A stretch of 64,000 nucleotides of DNA from Oscillospiraceae bacterium. Lineage in GTDB: Bacteria > Bacillota > Clostridia > UMGS1840 > HGM11507. A program made the position numbers and the translations under genes. This document shows, piece after piece, positions 35,094 through 43,855 of this stretch. The stretch lies in the NCBI GenBank assembly GCA_015068665.1, contig SVKB01000004.1, positions 62,001-126,000 of the forward strand, given 5' to 3'. The notes under the pieces are model-generated. The model worked only from the letters and a program-made list of their open reading frames with translations, made no database searches and was not told where the DNA came from. The number at the start of each line of letters is the position of its first letter. Position 1 is the first letter of the stretch.

Positions 35094-36281
35094 ATGTTAA
35101 ACAAAAAATCAGTTGAGGATTTACAGGTTAACGGTAAAAAAGTATTAGTTCGTGTGGATTTCAATGTTCCGCTTGACGAAAATAAGAATGTTACCGATGA
35201 CAACCGAATTGTAGGTGCATTACCTACCATCAAATATCTTGTTGATAACAATGCTAAAGTTATTCTTTGCAGCCACCTGGGAAGACCCAAGGGTGAATTC
35301 AATGAAAAGTACAGTCTGAAGCCTGTTGTTAAAAGATTAGCTGAACTACTTGGAAAAGAAGTTAAAATGGCAGATGATGTTATAGGTGATTCTGCAAAAA
35401 AACTTGCTGCTGAATTAAAAGACGGTGAAGTTTTAGTTCTTGAAAATGTTCGTTTCCATAAAGAAGAAACTGATAACGACCGTGAATTTTCAAAAGAGCT
35501 GGCTTCAATGGCTGACTTATACGTTAATGATGCTTTCGGAACAGCTCACAGAGCTCATGCATCTACAGCAGGTGTTGCCGAATTTTTACCTTCTGCTTGC
35601 GGATATCTTATCAAAAAAGAAATTGATATAATGGGTAAGGCTTTATCCAATCCTGCAAGACCTTTTGTTACAATTCTTGGCGGTGCTAAGGTTTCCGATA
35701 AAATCGGTGTTATAACTAATCTTATTGAGAAGGTTGATGCGCTTGTTATCGGTGGCGGTATGGCTTACACATTTTCTAAAGCTATGGGTGGCAAAATCGG
35801 TGATTCTATTTGTGAAGACGATAAGCTTGAACTTGCTAAGGAATTAATCAAAAAAGCTGAAGAAAAAGGTGTAAAATTATTATTACCTGTTGATAATATA
35901 TGTGCTGATGCATTCAGTAATGATGCTAATATTTTGGTTGCAGCAGCCGGTGAAATTCCTGATGGATATCAGGGACTTGATATCGGAGAAAAAACCATTG
36001 AATTATTTGAAAATACTTTAAAAGATGCTAAAACTATTATCTGGAACGGTCCCATGGGCGTTTTTGAATTCCCGAATTTTGCTAACGGAACAAAAGCTGT
36101 GGCAAAAATAGTTGCTGATGCAGATGCTGTTACAATTATCGGCGGCGGTGATTCGGCGGCTGCAGTTGAACAGTTGGGCTTTGCTGATAAAATGACTCAT
36201 ATTTCTACCGGAGGCGGAGCTTCGTTGGAATTCTTGGAAGGTAAAGTTTTACCGGGTATTGATGTATTAAACGATAAATAA
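35094..36281 (+). CDS. pgk: Phosphoglycerate kinase
   Basis: This glycolytic enzyme converts 1,3-bisphosphoglycerate and ADP to 3-phosphoglycerate and ATP. The 395-residue protein has the substrate motif [19 protein letters not shown], the hinge region [13 protein letters not shown], and the C-terminal nucleotide loop [15 protein letters not shown] precedes the ATG. It heads a pgk-tpiA-gpmI operon; gap and eno, often also present in Firmicutes, are not in the window. Confidence 0.98.
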   Translation: MLNKKSVEDLQVNGKKVLVRVDFNVPLDENKNVTDDNRIVGALPTIKYLVDNNAKVILCSHLGRPKGEFNEKYSLKPVVKRLAELLGKEVKMADDVIGDSAKKLAAELKDGEVLVLENVRFHKEETDNDREFSKELASMADLYVNDAFGTAHRAHASTAGVAEFLPSACGYLIKKEIDIMGKALSNPARPFVTILGGAKVSDKIGVITNLIEKVDALVIGGGMAYTFSKAMGGKIGDSICEDDKLELAKELIKKAEEKGVKLLLPVDNICADAFSNDANILVAAAGEIPDGYQGLDIGEKTIELFENTLKDAKTIIWNGPMGVFEFPNFANGTKAVAKIVADADAVTIIGGGDSAAAVEQLGFADKMTHISTGGGASLEFLEGKVLPGIDVLNDK

Positions 36282-36297
36282 TAAACGGGTGAGTAAA

Positions 36298-37047
36298 ATG
36301 AGAAAAAAATTAATCGCAGGAAACTGGAAAATGAATAAAACAGTTTCCGAATCCATTGTTCTTATTAAAGAGTTATGTGAAAAAATAAATAATCCTGCAT
36401 GCGATGTTGCAATTTGTGTTCCTTACACAAGCTTATCTACCGCTGTAGAAATGACAAAAGACTCTGTAATCGGAGTTGGTGCTCAAAATCTGCATTTTTG
36501 TGACAGTGGTGCTTATACAGGGGAAATTTCCGCTGATATGCTTACTGAAATCGGTGTTTCTTATGTCATAATCGGTCATTCGGAAAGAAGACAATACTAT
36601 GCCGAAACCGATGAAACTGTTAACAGTAAAATAAAAAAGGCTTTGGAAAAGAAGCTGATTCCTATTGTTTGTGTTGGTGAATCTCTTGAGGAAAGAGAGT
36701 CCAATAAGACCTTTGATCTTGTTAAAACACAGGTAGTAAAAGCTTTAGAAGGTCTTTCAGATGAAGATATGCTTAAGGTTGTATTTGCTTATGAACCTAT
36801 CTGGGCTATCGGAACAGGTAAAACAGCAACCTCTGAACAAGCTAATGAAGTGTGTAAATTTATTCGTGATTGTATTGAAGAATTATACACAAAGGATATC
36901 GCAGATAAAGTAATAATACTGTATGGCGGAAGTATGAATGCTAAAAATGCAGAAGAGCTTTTAGCTCAGTCCGATGTTGACGGCGGTCTTATTGGTGGGG
37001 CTTCCCTGAAGGCTGAAGATTTTTCTGCTATCATATCCTTCTGCTGA
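36298..37047 (+). CDS. tpiA: Triosephosphate isomerase
   Basis: This enzyme interconverts glyceraldehyde-3-phosphate and dihydroxyacetone phosphate. The 249 residues start with the family-typical MRKKLIAGNWKMN, contain the catalytic His in IIGHSERR and the catalytic Glu in FAYEPIWAIGTGKTA, then the phosphate loop YGGSMN. I place the start at ATG 36298; a GTG at 36289 would sit within the GGGTGAG ribosome site. Confidence 0.98.
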   Translation: MRKKLIAGNWKMNKTVSESIVLIKELCEKINNPACDVAICVPYTSLSTAVEMTKDSVIGVGAQNLHFCDSGAYTGEISADMLTEIGVSYVIIGHSERRQYYAETDETVNSKIKKALEKKLIPIVCVGESLEERESNKTFDLVKTQVVKALEGLSDEDMLKVVFAYEPIWAIGTGKTATSEQANEVCKFIRDCIEELYTKDIADKVIILYGGSMNAKNAEELLAQSDVDGGLIGGASLKAEDFSAIISFC

Positions 37048-37065
37048 TTTGAAAGGAATAATTAT

Positions 37066-38583
37066 ATGAAAAAACCGGTTGCATTATTAATCCTCGATGG
37101 CTATGGACACAATGAGGTGGAAAAAGGAAATGCTATCGCCGCTGCCGGCGAGGGCAATATATCAGGATATTTGAAAAAATACCCTAATACGCTTTTATCT
37201 GCAAGTGGTATGGATGTTGGTCTGCCCGACGGCCAGATGGGAAATTCTGAAGTTGGTCATACTAATATCGGTGCCGGCAGAATAGTATATCAGGAGCTTA
37301 CCAGAATTACAAAATCCATAAATGACGGAGATTTTTTTGAAAAAAAGGAATTCCTCGATGCTGTTGAAAACTGCAAAAAGAATAATACTGCACTGCATCT
37401 TATCGGTTTGTTGTCCGATGGCGGTGTTCATTCTCATAATAGTCATTTATATGCTCTTTTAAAGCTTGCAAAGAATAAGGGTCTTGACAGAGTCTTTGTT
37501 CACACTTTGCTTGACGGACGTGATGTTCCGCCTTCCAGCGGAATTGATTATATCAGAGAACTGGAAGCCGAAATTGAAAAAATCGGAGTAGGTAAGATTG
37601 CTACTGTTATGGGCAGATATTATGCCATGGACAGAGATAACAGATGGGAGAGAGTATCCAAGGCTTATGAAGCAATGGTGCTTCTTAAGGGAGAAACTGC
37701 TCCCGATGCGGTTACTGCCGTGGAAAATTCATATAAAAATGAAATAGTTGATGAATTCGTTATACCGTGTGTTGTAGATGGTGCGGAGGCTATTGACATT
37801 AATTCTTCGGTTGTTTTCTTCAACTTCAGACCTGACAGAGCAAGAGAAATTACCCGAGTTTTTGTAGACCCTGATTTCAACGGCTTTGAAAGATCCAAAG
37901 GTTATTTTCCGCTTTATTATGTTTGCTTCACACAGTATGATGCAACAATGCCAAATGTTCATGTGGCTTTTAAGCCGGAAGAATTGGTTAATACTTTTGG
38001 TGAAATAATAAGCAAAAAGGGACTTAAACAGTTAAGAATTGCCGAGACTGAAAAATATGCCCATGTAACGTTTTTCTTCAATGGCGGCAAAGAAGCTGTA
38101 TACGAAGGTGAAGACAGATGCCTTATTGCTTCTCCAAAGGTTGCAACGTATGATCTTCAGCCCGAGATGTCTGCTTATGAGGTAAAGGATAATGTCATAG
38201 AAAGAATACAAAAAGACTTATATGATGTTATTATACTGAATTTTGCAAATTGTGATATGGTTGGACACACCGGTGATTTTGATGCGGCTGTTAAGGCTGT
38301 TAAAGCTGTTGATGACTGTGTAGGTCAGGTTGTTGATGAAATTCTTAAAAAAGATGGAGTAATCCTGATAACAGCTGATCACGGTAATGCGGATCTTATG
38401 TGGAATGAAGAGCAGGGAGTTGTTACAGCTCATTCAACCAATCCGGTTCCGCTGATTGTCATCGGAGCAGGTGATATCAGGCTTAAGTCCGGAAGAATTT
38501 CCGATTTATGTCCTACAATGCTGGATATAATGGGCTTGGATAAACCAGAGGAAATGACAGGTAATTCATTAATTATTAAATAA
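37066..38583 (+). CDS. gpmI: Cofactor-independent phosphoglycerate mutase
   Basis: This manganese-dependent enzyme interconverts 3- and 2-phosphoglycerate. The 505 residues show the alkaline-phosphatase-superfamily N-terminus ALLILDGYG, the phosphoserine motif PDGQMGNSEVGH with Ser at about 62, LLDGRDVPP, and the metal ligands in ANCDMVGHTGD and TADHGNADLM. AAAGG precedes the ATG. Mn-dependent GpmI is common in sporeformers, where pH sensitivity of the enzyme lets 3-phosphoglycerate accumulate in spores. Confidence 0.97.
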   Translation: MKKPVALLILDGYGHNEVEKGNAIAAAGEGNISGYLKKYPNTLLSASGMDVGLPDGQMGNSEVGHTNIGAGRIVYQELTRITKSINDGDFFEKKEFLDAVENCKKNNTALHLIGLLSDGGVHSHNSHLYALLKLAKNKGLDRVFVHTLLDGRDVPPSSGIDYIRELEAEIEKIGVGKIATVMGRYYAMDRDNRWERVSKAYEAMVLLKGETAPDAVTAVENSYKNEIVDEFVIPCVVDGAEAIDINSSVVFFNFRPDRAREITRVFVDPDFNGFERSKGYFPLYYVCFTQYDATMPNVHVAFKPEELVNTFGEIISKKGLKQLRIAETEKYAHVTFFFNGGKEAVYEGEDRCLIASPKVATYDLQPEMSAYEVKDNVIERIQKDLYDVIILNFANCDMVGHTGDFDAAVKAVKAVDDCVGQVVDEILKKDGVILITADHGNADLMWNEEQGVVTAHSTNPVPLIVIGAGDIRLKSGRISDLCPTMLDIMGLDKPEEMTGNSLIIK

Positions 38584-38598
38584 TTTTAAAATATAATC

Positions 38599-38627
38599 TT
38601 GTAAAATTCTTTATTTTATACTATAAT
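38599..38627 (+). promoter_or_regulatory. Promoter for the SRP RNA
   Basis: TTGTAA at 38599-38604 and TATAAT at 38622-38627 have a 17-base spacer. Transcription would begin near 38634, about 40 bases before the predicted mature 5' end, implying a processed leader. Confidence 0.65.
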
Positions 38628-38672
38628 TAAATAGTGATATTATTTCGGTATAAATTACCGGTTTAATATACC

Positions 38673-38945
38673 AAACCGTACTAGCCGGGGAGATAGCGGT
38701 GCCCTGTACCTGCAATCCGCTACAGCAGGGGTGAATATCATTATGAGGGTATTGATAGTGTGGCTGGTGTTTGTAAGTAGTGATGAAGATTTGGTCTTAT
38801 GCAATACTGTGTTGTGAACCTCGTCAGGTCGGGAACGAAGCAGCGATAAGCAATTTCGGGTATGTGCCGTAAGGTTGCCGAATCCGAGCCGGCTGCAAAA
38901 GTTCCGCATATTATTGGTATTCGAGTTTTGATTGTACGGTTTTAT
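38673..38945 (+). ncRNA. ffs: Signal recognition particle RNA, large Gram-positive type
   Basis: The ends pair (AAACCGTAC at 38673-38681 with GTACGGTTT at 38934-38942) and the molecule is about 270 bases, the size of the Bacillus/Clostridium form with an Alu domain. The 5' Alu region (GGGGAGATAGCGGTGCCCTG and AATCCGCTACAGCAGGGG) is clear. Domain IV is recognised by GTCAGGTCGGGAACGAAGCA, the GGAA tetraloop and Ffh-binding bulge, near 38822-38843. A T-rich stretch at 38941-38950 follows. It scaffolds Ffh for cotranslational targeting. Location directly upstream of dnaX is the conserved Firmicutes position. Confidence 0.95.
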
Positions 38946-38971
38946 TTTTTAAAAATACTTCGGAGGATATT

Positions 38972-40825
38972 ATGGCATATCAAGCATTGTACAGAAAATG
39001 GCGACCTTCCGTTTTTGAGGATGTAGTTGGTCAGAATCATATTGTAGAAACGCTTAAAAATCAAATAAATTCAAATAAAATTGCACATGCCTATCTTTTT
39101 TGCGGTTCCCGAGGCACAGGTAAAACCTCTACTGCAAAAATATTTTCCCGTGCAATAAACTGTGAGCATCCGGTTAACGGTAACCCTTGTAATGAATGTG
39201 ATACCTGTAAAGGGATAATTAATAACAGTATATTTGATGTTATTGAAATAGACGGTGCTTCAAACAATAAAGTTGATGATGTAAGAGCGATTCGTGATGA
39301 GGTTGTTTATCCTCCTGCAAATGCAAAATATAAGGTGTATATTATTGACGAGGTTCATATGCTGTCAAACGAAGCTTTTAATGCCCTGTTAAAGACCCTT
39401 GAAGAGCCTCCTTCATATATTATATTCATTCTTGCAACTACGGAATTTCATAAAATTCCCGCCACTATTATCTCAAGATGTCAGAAATTTGATTTCAAAA
39501 GAATTACATATAACGATACGGCGGACAGATTACGAAAGGTTGCGCAGTCAGATGGTATAAATATTACCGAATCGGCTGTTAAACTATTGGCTAAAGCAGC
39601 AGATGGTTCATTAAGAGACGGATTAAGCAAGCTTGATCAATGTCTTGCGCTTGGCCTTTCTAAAATAGATTATAAAGATATTGCAAATATTATTGGTGCT
39701 TCTGATCCCGAGTTTTTAGCTGATTTTGTAGATCTTATTATAGATGAAAACCTTGGCGAGGCTTTAAAGCTGCTCGATTCAGGTGTTAATATGGGAATGG
39801 ATGCTTTAAGACTGTTCTCTGACGTTATAGACTATTTCAGAGATTTGATGATGATAAAGAGTACAGGTGATTTTTCTCTTATTATCAATAATGAGACTGA
39901 TGTCCTTAACAGATATAAAGCTCAATGTGACAAATTGACTCTTACCCGTCTTTTAAGAATCATTGAAACTTTATTTGAGGGACAAAACACAGCTAAATAT
40001 TCGATATCTCCAAAGCTTTCCTTTGAAACAGCATTACTTAAAGCTGCGTCAAAAAACACCAATCATGATATTGAAGCTCTGATGGAAAGAATCGAGGCTT
40101 TAGAAAATAAACTAAAGAAAATAAGTACAGAAGGGGTTCCTTCACCGGTTTCTGCTTCTTTCTTCGAAGAATCTTTAGCTAAAGATGCAAAAAAGAAGGA
40201 AAGCGTAGATTCCGATTTTGCAATTGAATCCAAAGAGGTTAAAGATGATATTCCGGAAACTTCAGATGAGAACATTGGACTTCATGAGGAAACAGTTGCA
40301 GAAGTAGATGAGGATGAAGAATATGATTTTTCTTCCGCTTATGATGATATGGATGGTGTGGATGGTTACACCATTCCGGATGCTGATTTTATTACTGATA
40401 TTTCACCTGCATCTAAGGCGGAAAAACTCACTGAAGAGGATGAGGGAGAATCTTTTGGTGATACAAAGGATCTTGTCGGAGTATTAACATATATAAGTAA
40501 AAATTTCAGAGATTTTTCAGTTAATATTATGAATAAAGATCTGGCATTCGAAGGCGTTATGCTTTCTTCTGCAGCTTCCGTGGAAGATGATAAGCTGATA
40601 TTTACCTTTGATAATAAAATGCAATATGATATAGCGAAAAAAAACGAATATAATGAATTGATAAAATCTGCTATTATTGATACCTACGATCTTGAGGCGG
40701 TTGTAGTTCTTAAAGGACCGGGGGACGAACCTGAAGCTTCTGAAGAAAGCGACGATAGAGATCCATTGGAGGATTTATTCAAGATGGCTGAACAAAATCA
40801 GATAATATTCAAATTTGAAGAATAG
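38972..40825 (+). CDS. dnaX: DNA polymerase III tau/gamma subunit
   Basis: DnaX is the clamp-loader ATPase that joins polymerase, clamp loader and helicase. The 617 residues have Walker A GSRGTGKTSTAK, a zinc module (CEHPVNGNPCNECDTC), Walker B YIIDEVHML and sensor 1 ILATTEFHKIP in domains I-II, domain III to about 370, a charged linker (about 375-505, very acidic at its end) and a C-terminal tau domain. CGGAGG precedes the ATG at 38972. An A_AAA_AAG heptamer in the correct phase at codons 406-408 could permit a -1 frameshift to a shorter gamma form; see findings. Confidence 0.96.
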   Translation: MAYQALYRKWRPSVFEDVVGQNHIVETLKNQINSNKIAHAYLFCGSRGTGKTSTAKIFSRAINCEHPVNGNPCNECDTCKGIINNSIFDVIEIDGASNNKVDDVRAIRDEVVYPPANAKYKVYIIDEVHMLSNEAFNALLKTLEEPPSYIIFILATTEFHKIPATIISRCQKFDFKRITYNDTADRLRKVAQSDGINITESAVKLLAKAADGSLRDGLSKLDQCLALGLSKIDYKDIANIIGASDPEFLADFVDLIIDENLGEALKLLDSGVNMGMDALRLFSDVIDYFRDLMMIKSTGDFSLIINNETDVLNRYKAQCDKLTLTRLLRIIETLFEGQNTAKYSISPKLSFETALLKAASKNTNHDIEALMERIEALENKLKKISTEGVPSPVSASFFEESLAKDAKKKESVDSDFAIESKEVKDDIPETSDENIGLHEETVAEVDEDEEYDFSSAYDDMDGVDGYTIPDADFITDISPASKAEKLTEEDEGESFGDTKDLVGVLTYISKNFRDFSVNIMNKDLAFEGVMLSSAASVEDDKLIFTFDNKMQYDIAKKNEYNELIKSAIIDTYDLEAVVVLKGPGDEPEASEESDDRDPLEDLFKMAEQNQIIFKFEE

Positions 40826-40836
40826 GAGTGAAAATT

Positions 40837-41190
40837 ATGGCAAAAGGAAGATTCCCAATGGGAGGTATGCCCGGCGGTGGAAATATGAACAATATGATAA
40901 AACAAGCTCAGAAAATGCAGGAAAATTTACTTAAGGCTCAGAAAGAGCTTGAAGAGTCCACTTATGAAGTAACTGCGGGTGGTGGTGCTATAAGCCTTAG
41001 TATTACCGGAGAAAATCAGATTACAAGCATCAGTATAAATCCGGATGTTGTTGATCCAGATGATATTGAAATGCTTGAGGATCTTATTATGAGTGCTTTT
41101 AATGAAGCTATAAAAAAAGTAGAAAAAGAAAAATCTGAAAAAATGAGTAAACTGACCGGAGGAATGGGTAACTTAGGTGGCTTATTCTAA
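40837..41190 (+). CDS. YbaB/EbfC family nucleoid-associated protein
   Basis: This small DNA-binding protein has 117 residues with a Gly/Met-rich N-terminus (MGGMPGGGNMNN), the family helix KQAQKMQENLLKAQKELEE, the strand VTAGGGAISLSITGENQITSISINPDVV and a C-terminal helix ending in KLTGGMGNLGG. The ATG at 40837 has AGGAG at 40824-40828; an in-frame GTG at 40828 falls in that site. It is positioned between dnaX and recR as in most bacteria. Confidence 0.93.
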   Translation: MAKGRFPMGGMPGGGNMNNMIKQAQKMQENLLKAQKELEESTYEVTAGGGAISLSITGENQITSISINPDVVDPDDIEMLEDLIMSAFNEAIKKVEKEKSEKMSKLTGGMGNLGGLF

Positions 41191-41212
41191 ATAAAGGTTT
41201 TCAGGGGGAATT

Positions 41213-41821
41213 ATGAAGTATTTTGTTGCACCGCTTGCGAGGCTTATTGACGAATTTAATAAATTACCGGGTATAGGAAAAAAATCAGCTCAAAGATTGG
41301 CTTTTTATGTATTATCAAAAGATGATGCGTATGTAAAGAATTTTTCCGATGCTTTGCTTGATGTTAAACAAAAGGTCAGATTTTGTGAGCATTGCTTTAA
41401 TATTACCGATAAGCAGGTATGCGATATTTGTAGTGATCCCAAAAGAAATCCTAACATAATTTGTGTTGTAGAAGACCCTAAGGATGTTATTGCTATGGAA
41501 AGTATTGGTGAATTCAAAGGCGTATACCATGTTCTTCACGGTGTGATAAGCCCACTGAATGAAATCGGTCCTGATGATATTAAGATTAAAGAGTTGGTGG
41601 ACAAAGCTGCAAAAGGGAATATTGAGGAAATCATTCTTGCCACCAATATTAATGTTGAGGGTGAAACTACTGCTATGTATATAGCGAAGCTTTTATCAGG
41701 CTTTTGTGATAATATCACAAGACTTGCCAATGGCTTACCTGTTGGTTCTGATATTGAATACGCAGATGAGGGAACTTTGCTCAATGCCTTTGAGGGAAGG
41801 AGAAGGGTTAATGCAAACTAA
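41213..41821 (+). CDS. recR: Recombination mediator RecR
   Basis: RecR loads RecA at gaps together with RecO. The 202 residues contain a helix-hairpin-helix (FNKLPGIGKKSAQRLAFY), a four-cysteine zinc finger (CEHCFNITDKQVCDIC), and a Toprim domain (CVVEDPKDVIAMES through NVEGETTAMYIA). AGGGGG precedes the ATG. Its last codons overlap the dnaD-like gene. Confidence 0.97.
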   Translation: MKYFVAPLARLIDEFNKLPGIGKKSAQRLAFYVLSKDDAYVKNFSDALLDVKQKVRFCEHCFNITDKQVCDICSDPKRNPNIICVVEDPKDVIAMESIGEFKGVYHVLHGVISPLNEIGPDDIKIKELVDKAAKGNIEEIILATNINVEGETTAMYIAKLLSGFCDNITRLANGLPVGSDIEYADEGTLLNAFEGRRRVNAN

Positions 41822-42755
41822 AATTAAATTAGGAAAAAGTAAGGCTATATCTTATTTAAAGCTTCCCTTTGATTTTTTTGAAAACCATTTTCAAAAACTA
41901 TCTCCCAATACTGTGAAAATATACTTATATTTGCTATATCTTTGTACATTGGGAGAGGTTGAAATAAAAGAAAACGAAATAGCAAAGAAGCTTTCCCTGG
42001 TAAAAAAAGATATATCCGACTGTTATGCCGAATTGAAAGAAAACGGTTTGTTGTCAGTTAATGAAGTAAGTGGGGAAAATGAACTTATAAGCCTGGATGA
42101 ATTTTACAAAAACTATACTAAAACGTCTAACGAAGAAATAAAAAAGGAAATACTTGATAAAGCAAAATCTATAAAATTTGATTCGCAGTTTAAGAAAAAG
42201 ATAACATTTATAGAAGACATATACGGTAAAGAACTTTCGCAGAGTGATATATTGGAAATCTATGAGTTGCTAACAAATTATAAAATTGCTTATGATGTGC
42301 TTATTTGTGCAATAGAATATGCTATATCAAAGAACATAAAAAGCTTCAATTACATATCAAAGGTTGCTATAAATTGGAAAGAACTTGGTTTGACAAGCTA
42401 TGAAAGCTGTGAAAGATTCATTTCCGGCGAAAGTCTTGACAGCGAGCCGATTTATGAAAATATTAAAAAGATGTTTAATCTGAAAAGAGAACTTTATGAT
42501 ATTGAAAAAAAATATGTGGATGAGTGGATTTATAAACACCAAAAGACTCTCGAAGAGATACGGGAGGCACTGAATGTAACAATACTTAATATTGGAAAAA
42601 TTTCATTTCCGTATCTTAATTCAGTATTGTTAAATGAAGGACAAGCCACATCTGCTATTCAAAAATCTCAGAACAGCAAGCTTAGTAATTTTAAAGAACG
42701 CGATTACGATCAGGAAAATTTACTTGCTGTTTTAAGAAAAAAACAAAATGGTTAA
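41811..42755 (+). CDS. DnaD-domain replication initiation protein
   Basis: Proteins of this type remodel DNA and recruit the helicase loader during replication initiation and restart. The 314 residues have an N-terminal winged-helix region (FFENHFQKLSPNTVKIYLYLLYLC), then two DnaB_2/DnaD-like domains: FIEDIYGKELSQSDILEIYELL...FNYISKVAINW and a second at about 230-290 (YDIEKKYVDEWIYKHQKTLEE...FPYLNSVL). The start is ATG 41811 with AAGGAG at 41798-41803; longer frames run back through recR. The next gene encodes the loader, so the pair is a primosome unit. Confidence 0.88.
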   Translation: MQTKIKLGKSKAISYLKLPFDFFENHFQKLSPNTVKIYLYLLYLCTLGEVEIKENEIAKKLSLVKKDISDCYAELKENGLLSVNEVSGENELISLDEFYKNYTKTSNEEIKKEILDKAKSIKFDSQFKKKITFIEDIYGKELSQSDILEIYELLTNYKIAYDVLICAIEYAISKNIKSFNYISKVAINWKELGLTSYESCERFISGESLDSEPIYENIKKMFNLKRELYDIEKKYVDEWIYKHQKTLEEIREALNVTILNIGKISFPYLNSVLLNEGQATSAIQKSQNSKLSNFKERDYDQENLLAVLRKKQNG

Positions 42756-42790
42756 CTACTCGGCGCAGTAATAAATAAAGAGGTGTTGTA

Positions 42791-43783
42791 ATGGCTTACA
42801 GTGATAATGTATATAGAATTGCAAACTCAGTTTTAGAAAGAATAAGAGAAAAAAACGCGTATAAGCTCGAAAAGAGAAAAGAGGAAATACAATTTAAAAT
42901 ACCTGAATATTTTGAACTGAAAAAAGATTCTTTTGATACGCTCTCATCTCATGTAAGGTTTGACGACGAAAGGTTGATTATCGAAAGAAAAGAGCAATTA
43001 AAAAAACATCTGGATGAAAATGCTTTAAAAAGAAAAGAGTTATTAAAATCAAACGGGTTTCCCGAGGAATATCTTGATGGAATATATGATTGCACAGAAT
43101 GTAGGGACACAGGATATATAAACGGAAAACGATGCAAGTGCTTTGAGGATATATTAAGAAAGACGGCTATTGAGGAATCTAATATCAGTTACATACTTGA
43201 GGATAGAGATTTTGAAAACTTTGATTTGAAATTATTTTCAAATATTGATAACGGCAATGGTATTTCTCCACGTAAAAATATGAAGAATATTCTGAAGCAT
43301 GTAAAAGTGTTTATGGATGATTTTAATTCAAAAGACTCAAAATCCATGCTTTTTACGGGAGGGACCGGAGTTGGCAAAACATTTTTATCGGGATGCATTG
43401 CAGGGGAAATTTTAAAAAGAAACAAGAATGTTTTATATCAGACTGCAGGAAAGCTTACTGAAATTCTCGAGGAACATAAGTTCAACAGAGAAAATTCCAT
43501 CTATGATACATCGGGTTTAGTTCATGATTTATATAACATTGATTTATTGATAATCGATGATTTCGGTACTGAATTCAAAACTTCTTATACTCTGACAGCC
43601 CTTTTTGATTTGATAAATTACAGATTAATTAATAATAAAAAAATGATAATATCGACAAATTTGTCTCCGATTGAACTAAAAAATGTTTACAGTGAAAGAC
43701 TTTTTTCCAGATTTGTCGGTGAGTTTCTCATTCTGGAATTCATAGGGGAAGATCTGAGAACAAAGAAAATATTTGGTAATTGA
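42791..43783 (+). CDS. DnaI/DnaC-like helicase loader ATPase
   Basis: This AAA+ protein of 330 residues is expected to load the replicative helicase. An N-terminal coiled region is followed by a cysteine cluster (YDCTECRDTGYINGKRCKCF) like the DnaI zinc-binding domain, then Walker A FTGGTGVGKTFLSG near 190-200 and Walker B LLIIDDFGTE, and the arginine-finger helix YSERLFSRF. AGAGGTG precedes the ATG. It lies 35 bases after the DnaD-like gene. Confidence 0.9.
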   Translation: MAYSDNVYRIANSVLERIREKNAYKLEKRKEEIQFKIPEYFELKKDSFDTLSSHVRFDDERLIIERKEQLKKHLDENALKRKELLKSNGFPEEYLDGIYDCTECRDTGYINGKRCKCFEDILRKTAIEESNISYILEDRDFENFDLKLFSNIDNGNGISPRKNMKNILKHVKVFMDDFNSKDSKSMLFTGGTGVGKTFLSGCIAGEILKRNKNVLYQTAGKLTEILEEHKFNRENSIYDTSGLVHDLYNIDLLIIDDFGTEFKTSYTLTALFDLINYRLINNKKMIISTNLSPIELKNVYSERLFSRFVGEFLILEFIGEDLRTKKIFGN

Positions 43784-43792
43784 AAATATTTG

Positions 43793-43821
43793 TTGAAATG
43801 TATGTAAATATGTGATATAAT
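43793..43821 (+). promoter_or_regulatory. Strong extended -10 promoter for the 952-residue SLH gene
   Basis: TTGAAA at 43793-43798 and TATAAT at 43816-43821 have a 17-base spacer, with TG one base before the -10; identical core elements and spacing to those at 10385-10413. Confidence 0.8.
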
Positions 43822-43855
43822 TTATCTAGATTCTTATTTAATGAGGAGGACTAAT

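Noticed and set aside
38592-38597. TATAAT just after gpmI as a second SRP promoter
   Set aside because: It has no -35 partner at the proper distance; the element at 38622-38627 is better placed.
41706-41810. Upstream extension of the dnaD-like gene through recR
   Set aside because: It would lie wholly within recR; AAGGAG before ATG 41811 fixes the start.
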